Source of the DNA: Ferrithrix thermotolerans DSM 19514
GTDB taxonomy: Bacteria; Actinomycetota; Acidimicrobiia; Acidimicrobiales; Ilumatobacteraceae
Assembly (NCBI GenBank): GCA_945878705.1
Contig: CAMCUE010000022.1
Span: 1 to 10,448, forward strand
Length of the DNA: 10,448 bases
Direction of reading: 5' to 3'
Position numbers and translations under genes: made by a program. The notes under the pieces are model-generated. The model searched no databases. It worked only from the letters and a program-made list of their open reading frames with translations, and had not been told where the DNA came from. Numbering within the stretch: position 1 is the first letter of the stretch; the number at the start of each line of letters is the position of its first letter. Below are positions 1-6,087 of the stretch, in pieces.

Positions 1-221
1 CGATTAAGAATTGACTCATCTGCGGCGGGCGCACCAGTCAACGGGTTCCGCACAACTGGAATAGTCGTCGTAGTCGTCTCGGGAATTGTCGTTTCAACGA
101 TTGTGTCTATAGGTAAATTTGCAGAAGTATCGGACTTTCCACCACAACTCGCGACGATCAAGCCACAGGCGATTAATCCAACAGTGGCAAGTTTGGTTTT
201 CTTAATTTTAAGATTTTTCAT
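1..221 (-). CDS. Lipoprotein with DUF3048-like start, 3' part missing
   Basis: Seen: an ATG at 221 opens 73 codons that run off the left edge. The protein begins with a basic stretch (K2, K5, K7, K8, K10), then a hydrophobic segment ending in a lipobox V23-A24-S25-C26, so it should be lipid-anchored on the outer face of the membrane. A Thr-rich linker (about residues 43-52, ETTTTTIP) follows, then NPLTGAPAADESIL. The PLTG-P-DD/DE type opening after a Thr-rich spacer is how DUF3048 (YerB-type) lipoproteins commonly start, so I place it there by inference; the diagnostic domain lies outside the window. The start is supported by AGGGAG seven bases upstream, embedded in the last codons of htpX; only one base separates the htpX stop from this ATG, so translation is probably coupled. 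The molecular function of DUF3048 proteins is not established. A second Cys (C19) also sits in a lipobox-like setting (L-I-A-C), but C26 fits better. Confidence 0.75.
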   Translation of the reverse strand, partial: MKNLKIKKTKLATVGLIACGLIVASCGGKSDTSANLPIDTIVETTIPETTTTTIPVVRNPLTGAPAADESILN

Positions 222-222
222 T

Positions 223-1128
223 TTACATCTCCCTTAAAAGTGCGATTCGTTCTGATAGTGGTGGGTGGGTATTAAACAGTTTATGAAACCCAGCGAGTCT
301 ACCCTCGTCATTGACCCCAGATAAAGGTTGCTCAATCCACATGTGGGCCGTTGCCATGCTCGCCGAGTGCGTCACGGTGCTGTCTGCCTGAAGTTTTTCA
401 AGAGCGGAAATCAAACCTGGTGGGTACCTAGTAATTTGACACGCCGAAACATCTGCGAGAGTTTCGCGACGACGACTAATTGTTGCCTGCATCATTCGGG
501 CAACCAACGGTGCAATTATCAACAGCGCAAAGCCAACAAACGCAAGCGGATTGGAAGTGTTTTGCCGATCATTTTGACGGCTTACTCGCCCGCCGTTCCA
601 CCACATCATGCGGATCGCGATATCTGTCAACAATGCAATTGTGCCAACGAGAGTTACTGCAAGTGTTGCAACCAAAATGTCATAGTTGCGAATGTGTGAA
701 AGTTCGTGAGCCAAAACACCTTCAAGTTCAACGCGATCAAGTTTCTCAAGTAAGCCAGAGGTGACAGCAACTGCCGCGTGCTTTGGATTTCTGCCAGTCG
801 CAAATGCATTTGGAGCAGGATCATCAATCACATAAAGGCGTGGCTTCGGTAAACCACTGGCGATACATAATCCTTCAACCAGATTGTGTAAACGCTTGTA
901 CTCAATTTCGTCGGCAAGTTTTGCGCGACTCACGGTCAAGGCGATCGTGTCTGATTTCCAATATGAAACAATCGACATTGTTCCTGCAATTATTAGAGCA
1001 ACTGTTACCGAAAATACTGGATTACCAAGCACCGCCCCAACAGCCACACCAACCACGACGAGGATCAACGCAAAACCGATTAACAAAAAGATAGAGCGCC
1101 GCTTGTTCGAGGCAATTAGGTCATACAT
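223..1128 (-). CDS. htpX: HtpX-like membrane zinc metalloprotease (family M48B)
   Basis: A 301-residue M48 peptidase of the HtpX type, a membrane protease that removes misfolded membrane proteins under stress (family knowledge). Seen: two N-terminal hydrophobic segments (about 12-33 and 38-56), then the cytoplasmic active-site motif HELSH at 141-145 (zinc ligands H141 and H145, catalytic E142). Two further hydrophobic segments follow (about 152-172 and 194-212), and RRRETLAD at 219-226 supplies E222 as the likely third zinc ligand. The stretch WWNGG followed by polar residues between helices 3 and 4 is usual for HtpX. The length is normal for the family. It starts at ATG 1128, 15 nt after the lemA stop, without a clear Shine-Dalgarno sequence. 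The lemA-htpX pair is a recurrent bacterial arrangement. Nothing looks broken. Confidence 0.93.
   Translation of the reverse strand: MYDLIASNKRRSIFLLIGFALILVVVGVAVGAVLGNPVFSVTVALIIAGTMSIVSYWKSDTIALTVSRAKLADEIEYKRLHNLVEGLCIASGLPKPRLYVIDDPAPNAFATGRNPKHAAVAVTSGLLEKLDRVELEGVLAHELSHIRNYDILVATLAVTLVGTIALLTDIAIRMMWWNGGRVSRQNDRQNTSNPLAFVGFALLIIAPLVARMMQATISRRRETLADVSACQITRYPPGLISALEKLQADSTVTHSASMATAHMWIEQPLSGVNDEGRLAGFHKLFNTHPPLSERIALLREM
229..234 (-). promoter_or_regulatory. Ribosome binding site of the lipoprotein gene
   Basis: AGGGAG on the minus strand lies seven bases before the ATG at 221 and inside the htpX C-terminal codons (Leu-Arg-Glu-Met-stop). It is one of only two good Shine-Dalgarno matches in the window and fixes the lipoprotein start. 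Confidence 0.75.
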
Positions 1129-1143
1129 CTGTGGCCTGAGTTT

Positions 1144-1692
1144 CTAGAATTGTACCTTAGGCACAATTTTTTCTGAATCAGTAGCCGCAAACGAGTCAAC
1201 CTCTGAGAATTTAAATATTGAAGCAAGCACAACGCTCGGAAAAGTCGCGATTGCATTGTTGTAAGCCAATACTGCATCATTATAAAATTGTCTGGCATAG
1301 GCAATACGACTCTCGGTGTTGCTTAGTTCTTCTTGTAAGTTTAAAAAACTCGCATTGGCTTTGAGGTCTGGGTAAGCCTCAGACAAGGCGAAAAATTGTC
1401 GCAAAGCACCAGATAATGCGCTGTCTGCAGTTGCTTGACCTGTTGCTGTGCTTGGTGCGCTCATTGCCGAGTTGCGCGCAGCGATCACTTGTTGCAACGT
1501 CTTTTGCTCGAAATCTGCGTATCCCTTAACAGTCTCTACGAGATTTGGGATTAGTTCAATGCGACGCTTCAACTGGACATCAATTTGCGCCCATGCGTTT
1601 TTGACCTGATTACGACGCTGAACCAGCGAGTTGTAGATAATCACAACTGCGACTAGCACGACGATCAAAACACAACCAATCACTATTCCCAT
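1144..1692 (-). CDS. lemA: LemA family membrane-anchored protein
   Basis: A LemA-family protein of 182 residues; the biochemical role of the family is unsettled. Seen: a single N-terminal membrane helix (GIVIGCVLIVVLVAVVIIY, about residues 2-20), then the LemA signature with YNSLVQRRNQVKNAW and RIELIPNLVETVKGY, and a largely helical remainder containing ELSNTESRIAYARQFYNDAV. The C-terminal helices are expected to form an antiparallel bundle. I chose ATG 1692 instead of the upstream in-frame ATG at 1704 because GGAGGT lies just before 1692 and would itself be consumed by the longer reading. The longer form would add only MEVV. It is followed by htpX after 15 nt and preceded by a hairpin after pimA, so it may begin its own transcript unit with htpX and the lipoprotein. 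Confidence 0.93.
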   Translation of the reverse strand: MGIVIGCVLIVVLVAVVIIYNSLVQRRNQVKNAWAQIDVQLKRRIELIPNLVETVKGYADFEQKTLQQVIAARNSAMSAPSTATGQATADSALSGALRQFFALSEAYPDLKANASFLNLQEELSNTESRIAYARQFYNDAVLAYNNAIATFPSVVLASIFKFSEVDSFAATDSEKIVPKVQF

Positions 1693-1696
1693 AACA

Positions 1697-1702
1697 ACCT
1701 CC
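1697..1702 (-). promoter_or_regulatory. Strong Shine-Dalgarno deciding the lemA start
   Basis: GGAGGT on the minus strand ends four bases before ATG 1692. It overlaps the alternative ATG at 1704, which argues that translation starts at 1692. Confidence 0.8.
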
Positions 1703-1711
1703 ATTCACTGC

Positions 1712-1737
1712 AGTTGACTTTGTCGCCAAAGTCTACT
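1712..1737 (-). other. GNRA-capped hairpin between pimA and lemA
   Basis: On the minus strand GACTTTG and CAAAGTC form a perfect 7-bp stem closed by the loop GCGA, a GNRA tetraloop. After one A-A mismatch the stem continues with three more pairs (AGT side arm against its complement). It begins 10 nt after the pimA stop and ends 9 nt before the lemA Shine-Dalgarno sequence. No U-tract follows, so it is not a standard intrinsic terminator. It could be a processing site, a transcript-stabilising 3' end for pimA, or a weak attenuator. The pairing is seen; the function is inference. Confidence 0.6.
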
Positions 1738-1747
1738 TCGATATCTA

Positions 1748-2905
1748 TCAATCAGGATTTTTTCGCAGTACACGATCCGAAAATAGGCGCACGATTCGAC
1801 TTTTTGGGTGGTGATCTGGGTCATATTGTTCACGCTCTAGAACTGTGTGATACATGTCTATATAAATCTCTGCGAGTCGATGCATTGAGAGTTCGCCCGC
1901 TCGAATTAGACCACCATCACTTAATTTTCTTGCGAGTATTTTGTCGCTCAACACACGCGCTAATCCTTCAGCAAGTTCATTGATGTCACCAGGTTCAACT
2001 AGCCAAGAATTCACATCGTGTGTTCCAACATTGCGATATCCCTCTAGCGAACTAGCAACTACTGGAGCGCCAGAAGCCATCGCCTCTAATACGACTATTC
2101 CAAATGATTCGCTATGAAGTGACGGTGCACAAAACACAGAGCACTGTGCGAGCCGATTAATTTTGTCTTCATCGGTGATTCTTCCTAACCACGAGATGCG
2201 AGTATCGTGCGCATATTTTGCTTTCAACAATGAGATTCCGTCGCCATCTGATGCGATCCATAACTTTGTGTCATCTTCAAGTTTGGCAAACGCCGCCAAG
2301 AGTTCTGCGAGACCCTTTCTTGGCTCATAACGACCGCAAAAGAAAATAATCTTGCCTTCGTTGCGCTTTATATTTGGTCGCGCATACATTTCACTTTCAA
2401 TCCCATTAAATAAAATTTCGTACTCTCCGCCTAGATATCGATGCGCGAGTTCTCTTGCCTGTGCAGAGACCGCAACTCTGACATCAAGATGACTCGCCAG
2501 CCAATTCACACCTTTGTTGATTCGCCCGTACCACGCAATGTCACCTGCCGCATGAAACGTGCCGACCATCGGTGCTAAACGCAACAACAACGCAGTCATC
2601 GGCGGACCAGGTGCGATCGGCTCGTGCAGATGCAAAATATCGAAATCCTCGTCATTAATCGCACGAACAGTTCGCAGCGCAGCCGACGGGTCTGGAGCAA
2701 GCGGGGCCGTAGAACCGTTGGCGGCAGTCGGCAAACTATTGCCAAGTGGTGTCACAAAAGGTTCAGGGGGTGGACCATCACATGGGCCAAGCACTCTTGC
2801 CTCGTGACCCATCCGACGCAACTCTCGCGCCAAACCCAAAACTTGAGCCTGTACCCCGCCTGGAATCGTCAAACTATATGGACAGACCAAACCGATCCGT
2901 AACAT
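1748..2905 (-). CDS. pimA: Phosphatidyl-myo-inositol alpha-mannosyltransferase (PimA-like, GT4)
   Basis: A GT-B fold, GT4-family enzyme expected to transfer mannose from GDP-Man to phosphatidylinositol on the cytoplasmic face of the membrane, the first step of phosphatidylinositol mannoside synthesis. Seen from ATG 2905 (385 residues): the N-terminal Gly-rich loop PGGVQ at 15-19, GTFHAA with H118, GRYEPRKG at 191-198 (R192 and K197 of the donor site), and ESFGIVVLE at 266-274, the E-x7-E motif of GT4 retaining enzymes. G16, H118 and E274 fall at the same numbers I recall for catalytic residues of mycobacterial PimA, which supports this start. A GTG at 2962 would add 19 residues (MNSADDLNQVES...), but that segment overlaps inverted repeats and looks like leader. 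The gene is cut off from the upstream patA operon by a plus-strand gene. No Shine-Dalgarno sequence is visible before ATG 2905. Confidence 0.9.
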   Translation of the reverse strand: MLRIGLVCPYSLTIPGGVQAQVLGLARELRRMGHEARVLGPCDGPPPEPFVTPLGNSLPTAANGSTAPLAPDPSAALRTVRAINDEDFDILHLHEPIAPGPPMTALLLRLAPMVGTFHAAGDIAWYGRINKGVNWLASHLDVRVAVSAQARELAHRYLGGEYEILFNGIESEMYARPNIKRNEGKIIFFCGRYEPRKGLAELLAAFAKLEDDTKLWIASDGDGISLLKAKYAHDTRISWLGRITDEDKINRLAQCSVFCAPSLHSESFGIVVLEAMASGAPVVASSLEGYRNVGTHDVNSWLVEPGDINELAEGLARVLSDKILARKLSDGGLIRAGELSMHRLAEIYIDMYHTVLEREQYDPDHHPKSRIVRLFSDRVLRKNPD

Positions 2906-2912
2906 TTTTTTA

Positions 2913-2955
2913 CGGGTGTACCCGCTGCTTTCGACTTGATTTAAGTCATCAGCAG
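2913..2955 (-). promoter_or_regulatory. Two abutting stem-loops, candidate structured 5' leader of pimA
   Basis: Reading the minus strand, CTGCT (2955-2951) pairs with AGCAG (2929-2925), and inside it GACTT (2947-2943) pairs with AAGTC (2937-2933) around a 5-nt loop. The 3x3 internal loop between the stems can gain a U-G wobble only in the minus-strand RNA. Directly adjoining is a second hairpin, CGGG (2924-2921) with CCCG (2916-2913) around a 4-nt loop. The structure ends seven bases before ATG 2905. The base pairing is read from sequence; a regulatory role is inference. If pimA starts at GTG 2962 this would be coding instead. Confidence 0.45.
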
Positions 2956-2964
2956 AATTCACGA

Positions 2965-2970
2965 CTTATA
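2965..2970 (-). promoter_or_regulatory. Candidate -10 box for pimA
   Basis: TATAAG on the minus strand would place a transcription start near 2957-2959, just before the stem-loops at 2955. No convincing -35 at 16-18 bp is visible; TTGATA occurs but only 12 bp upstream. Weak evidence on its own, strengthened by the position between a divergent gene and the structured leader. Confidence 0.3.
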
Positions 2971-3040
2971 CGGTACGACCTTTATCAACAGATACGACAG
3001 TGGCTACCAAACAGCATCGCTCGCACCTAGCAACTAACTT

Positions 3041-3994
3041 ATGACAATGAGTAACAACACGAATATAAATACAGACACGGCCGAATCATTTCGACCAGCA
3101 ATCTCGCTAGTTGCAACAGCGAAAAAAAGAGGGACAGTGCTTGACCTTGCCCAACAAGCAGAGGCACATGGATTTGCCGGTATCGCCTGTCCGAGTCTTG
3201 GCGCAGCAATGGGCTTTTGTACTTCGCTGGCCCATGTTACGAAAACAATTAAATTTTGGACTTCGATTCAACCTATTTATTACAGTCACGCAATTGAAAT
3301 GGCAAATACTGCTGCTCATATCTTTGAGATTTCAAATTCGCGATTCAGTCTCGGGCTCGGTGTCAGTCATGGACCTGTAATCAGCCGACTTGGCGCAACA
3401 ACAGCCACGCCTCTAGCAGATATTCGAAATTATGTACAGACAATGCGAAACCAAGAACGATTCTCCGGAGAACTTCCACCAATTTACCTCGCAGCACTGC
3501 GCGACAAAATGCTGGACCTAACTACTGAAATATCTCAAGGCGCAATCTGGGCAAACGCGGCACTGAGCAATATCTCTTCACAACTTACTCGAGTTGCACC
3601 ACCACGAAGAGCCGAAATGTTTTTTGCCAACATGGTGCCAACAGTAATCAGCACTGATCTTGGCGCCGCCCACGAGATTCACCGTAAGACCCTCGTTGGC
3701 TATGTGTCGTTACCTAATTATCGAAACTATTGGAGATCATGTGGCTACGACGAACAAATTGACGCGTTTGAAAAAATTCTTGATTCACCAAATAAAGAAA
3801 CTCGGTCAGCAGAGATAATCGCGGCGATGGATACAAAGTGGTTGAGTGATTGCACGATTTCTGGTGACAGCGACACAGTGCGTGAAGCACTTTGGGCGTG
3901 GTCACAATCTGGAGTTCTGCCGATCGCTGTGATGTCATCAACTTCGGGTGGTCAGGCAAAGGCCGTCAGCGAACTATTTGATGCTTATAAATAA
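3041..3994 (+). CDS. LLM-class (luciferase-like) flavin/F420-dependent oxidoreductase
   Basis: A 317-residue member of the bacterial luciferase-like monooxygenase superfamily, a TIM-barrel fold using reduced flavin or F420. Seen: FRPAISLVATAKKRGTVLDL opens the first strand and helix; EAHGFAGIACPSLG (41-54) is the usual 'separate, then recognise' region; HVTKTIKFWTSIQPIYY (65-81) and FSLGLGVSHGPVISRLG (102-118) match the barrel-core pattern of the family; PLADIRNYVQTMR (124-136) and LPPIYLAALRDKML (145-158) complete the recognisable part. I cannot decide between FMN and F420, nor name the substrate. The start is ATG 3041, since an in-frame TAA lies two codons upstream; a second ATG at 3047 is possible and no Shine-Dalgarno is visible. 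It is the only plus-strand gene, sitting between patA and pimA; its stop touches the patA stop with no spacer. Confidence 0.85.
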   Translation: MTMSNNTNINTDTAESFRPAISLVATAKKRGTVLDLAQQAEAHGFAGIACPSLGAAMGFCTSLAHVTKTIKFWTSIQPIYYSHAIEMANTAAHIFEISNSRFSLGLGVSHGPVISRLGATTATPLADIRNYVQTMRNQERFSGELPPIYLAALRDKMLDLTTEISQGAIWANAALSNISSQLTRVAPPRRAEMFFANMVPTVISTDLGAAHEIHRKTLVGYVSLPNYRNYWRSCGYDEQIDAFEKILDSPNKETRSAEIIAAMDTKWLSDCTISGDSDTVREALWAWSQSGVLPIAVMSSTSGGQAKAVSELFDAYK

Positions 3995-4906
3995 TTAGTT
4001 GTAGCCGGGATCGCTTGGCCAGTTTGGTTGAAACAAGTGCCATTGCAGTGGGTCTTGGCGAATCAGAAATTCAAGTTCATTGGCAAGAGTTTGAGCAATT
4101 CGATTCATATCTTGTCGCAACGTGCCAAGTCGTTCGACGACAATTGATGGTCGCACAACAGTCGTGTGGCCGTCAAGTCGTTTTGTGAAATACGTTGCAA
4201 GTGGCACTAGCGCTGCGCCAGTTCTAAGAGCGAAAAATGCTGGCCCCGCAGGAATCATTGTCTTCTCGCCGAAGAACTCAACTTCGATGCCCGTTCTTGC
4301 AATATCGCGATCTGCCAACAACGCGACTATCTCATTTTTAGCAAGAGCATTTTGTACTGCGACTCCAGCCTGATCATCTAACGCAATAACCGTGACACCA
4401 TAACTTTTTCGCAAATTTGTAAACATCTCAAACAACTCGTGAGACTCAAGCTTTTCAACTACTGCATTGAGTTGATGACCTTGTTGGATTAGCCATCTAC
4501 CTGACCACTCCCAACCGCCTAAGTGTGGCAAAGCCAATATCACTCCTTTGCCACGCGCTAATCCACTTTCAATATGTTCAAACCCAGAAATTTTTACACC
4601 AGCCTGAATTCGTTTTGAATTGAGCGCTGGCAGGCGAAAAGTTTCAATGTAATAACGGGCGTAACTCTGATATGACTTCTGCACGGCACGACGAAGCTCT
4701 CTGCCACGCAACTCGGGTTGTAATCGTTGTAAGTGATGCGAAACAATTGGGCGTTGCTTTCGCATCAATATTGAAATTGCCGGTACTAATACTGATGCGA
4801 GCACCGAAATAACAAAAGACGGAATCAGCCTCGTCAGGATAGTTATCAGGCGATACCCGAAAATTATTGCTAAGTCTGAGCCTGTTTTACGAGACGCCGA
4901 CTTCAC
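3995..4906 (-). CDS. patA: PatA-like phosphatidylinositol mannoside acyltransferase
   Basis: A 303-residue LPLAT/HtrB-type acyltransferase. By context and family it should move an acyl chain from acyl-CoA to the mannose of phosphatidylinositol monomannoside at the inner membrane surface. Seen: a hydrophobic N-terminal stretch (about 12-47), then LPHLGGWEW at 126-134 with the H-x4-E motif (H128, E133), LLADRDIARTGIEVEFFGE at 196-214, and PAGPAFFALRTGAALVP at 219-235, which are the PatA-family core blocks. The start is GTG 4906, overlapping the pgsA1 stop by four bases (GTGA), typical of translational coupling; no good Shine-Dalgarno is seen. The usual downstream neighbour pimA does not follow directly, because a convergent gene ends at the very next base. 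Substrate assignment rests on synteny. Confidence 0.87.
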   Translation of the reverse strand: MKSASRKTGSDLAIIFGYRLITILTRLIPSFVISVLASVLVPAISILMRKQRPIVSHHLQRLQPELRGRELRRAVQKSYQSYARYYIETFRLPALNSKRIQAGVKISGFEHIESGLARGKGVILALPHLGGWEWSGRWLIQQGHQLNAVVEKLESHELFEMFTNLRKSYGVTVIALDDQAGVAVQNALAKNEIVALLADRDIARTGIEVEFFGEKTMIPAGPAFFALRTGAALVPLATYFTKRLDGHTTVVRPSIVVERLGTLRQDMNRIAQTLANELEFLIRQDPLQWHLFQPNWPSDPGYN

Positions 4907-5592
4907 TTCATCAAGCGACCGCGCGACAGGCGCAACCGCCTATCGGCGCGCTGAGCGCGGCGAGATGCGCGGCGGGACTGTCGTAATGCAACGCGCTCTG
5001 CTGTTGCCGGAGCAATAGCTGCTTGTTTCCAAACTTTGATGAATCGTTGCACTGCAGTGATCGTGACCAAAACGAGCATCAACCACATTGCCCAGAACAG
5101 CAAAGAGTCGAACAACAAGCCGGCACACAATAAAATAATTCGCTCGGCGCGCTCCATCAAACCGCCTTTTGCAGTTAGCCCAAGCGATTCGGCCTTGGCT
5201 CGCTGATAAGAAATTAAAGACGACACAGCCATCACTGCAAATGGCAAAACTGCGGCGTGTGCTCCCCTTTGAGTACCTAGAAACCATGCAACGCCACCCA
5301 GTAATACGGCGTCAGTTACGCGATCAATTGTTGAATCAAAAAAAGCCCCACGCTGACTACTCTGATTTGATGCTTTAGCCAGCGCTCCGTCAAATAAATC
5401 AGGCAGTGCCGCACAGATCACAAGCAATAAACCAACTTGTAATTCACCAATAGCAATAACAACTGCTGCAATACATGCAACTACTAATCCGAGAACAGTC
5501 AAGTGATCAGGCGTAAGTCTTGTGCGACGCAAGAGTTGCCCGACAGGGCGCACGATGCGTTCAACTTGCTGGCGAAATCTACCGTCGAACAT
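4903..5592 (-). CDS. pgsA1: Phosphatidylinositol-phosphate synthase, CDP-alcohol phosphatidyltransferase
   Basis: A 229-residue integral membrane enzyme expected to join CDP-diacylglycerol and 1D-myo-inositol 3-phosphate to phosphatidylinositol phosphate, releasing CMP. Seen: the CDP-alcohol phosphatidyltransferase motif D65-x2-D68-G69-x2-A72-K73-x8-G82-x3-D86-x3-D90, carrying the metal-binding aspartates. The common A-R pair of the motif is A-K here. SYQRAKAESLGL (128-139) and MERAERI (146-152) are typical of the inositol-phosphate branch. Several hydrophobic helices fit the expected six-helix fold. The last 30 residues are very rich in arginine (RRASRRAQRADRRLRLSR), presumably a cytoplasmic tail facing lipid headgroups. 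The start is ATG 5592, 9 nt after the upstream stop, with no clear Shine-Dalgarno. Its last codons overlap the patA start. Neighbour order supports PIP synthase over PG-P synthase. Confidence 0.88.
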   Translation of the reverse strand: MFDGRFRQQVERIVRPVGQLLRRTRLTPDHLTVLGLVVACIAAVVIAIGELQVGLLLVICAALPDLFDGALAKASNQSSQRGAFFDSTIDRVTDAVLLGGVAWFLGTQRGAHAAVLPFAVMAVSSLISYQRAKAESLGLTAKGGLMERAERIILLCAGLLFDSLLFWAMWLMLVLVTITAVQRFIKVWKQAAIAPATAERVALRQSRRASRRAQRADRRLRLSRGRLMK

Positions 5593-5601
5593 TGATCAAG
5601 T

Positions 5602-6087
5602 CTAACTGTCGGGGTTTAACTCGACGAGACACTCAACAACTTGACCATCAATTGCGTCAATCAGTACAAGACCTCGTTGCAACGGAGGCTCTTGTTCGCT
5701 GTAACAAAAGACTCTCCATGTCGGACGACTACGAAGGCCTCGCCACACTTGTTGTGCCGACGCATGGCCAACGGCAAAATTAACCGCCCGAGTCGCATAA
5801 ATTAGTGCCAGTTTTTCATCAATGGTCATTCGCCAAGAGGACGACAACGAAAACAGACCAACCACACTGAGCAAAATTGCTGCGCCGAGAAACCCGTCGC
5901 TAACAAGACCGTTTTCATTCGTATGTTGTGTAAACCACAACACGAAACAACCTAAAGAGATCGCCAGATACAAAATTGCCGGAATTCGTCGTCGGCTGTT
6001 ATCTGGAAACATATATGGCCCGACAAATGCCGTGACATTTAAATCATCGGGCAGCGAATCTCGACTGTCATTGGGTGATTCGGTCAT
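5602..6087 (-). CDS. Unrecognised two-helix membrane protein in the phosphatidylinositol operon
   Basis: I do not recognise a family. From ATG 6087 it has 161 residues: a polar, acidic N-terminus (1-33), a hydrophobic helix IPAILYLAISLGCFVLWF (about 35-52), a short polar loop, a second helix FLGAAILLSVVGLFSLSS (about 66-83), and a soluble C-terminal part of about 75 residues with alternating strands (MTIDEKLALIYATRAVNFAV, TWRVFCYSE, GLVLIDAIDGQVVECLVEL). The topology suggests a hairpin in the membrane with both ends on the same side. ATG 6087 overlaps the HIT gene stop as ATGA, with AAGAGA just upstream; ATG 6108 is an alternative that adds seven residues. It lies 9 nt before pgsA1, so it is very likely co-expressed with lipid synthesis genes. 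Function unknown; an accessory role to the PI/PIM enzymes is only guilt by association. Confidence 0.82.
   Translation of the reverse strand: MTESPNDSRDSLPDDLNVTAFVGPYMFPDNSRRRIPAILYLAISLGCFVLWFTQHTNENGLVSDGFLGAAILLSVVGLFSLSSSWRMTIDEKLALIYATRAVNFAVGHASAQQVWRGLRSRPTWRVFCYSEQEPPLQRGLVLIDAIDGQVVECLVELNPDS

Noticed and set aside
328..699. Cys-rich plus-strand ORF of 123 codons
   Set aside because: It lies wholly opposite htpX, whose active-site and membrane motifs are intact; the ORF has no recognisable domain or ribosome site.
1713..1736. Intrinsic terminator after pimA
   Set aside because: The hairpin is good but the bases after it are not a T-run on the minus strand.
2906..2962. 19-residue N-terminal extension of PimA from GTG 2962
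   Set aside because: PimA proteins start with M-x-IG-VCPYS near ATG 2905, catalytic residue numbers fit that start, and the extension coincides with inverted repeats and lies next to a candidate -10. Not excluded.
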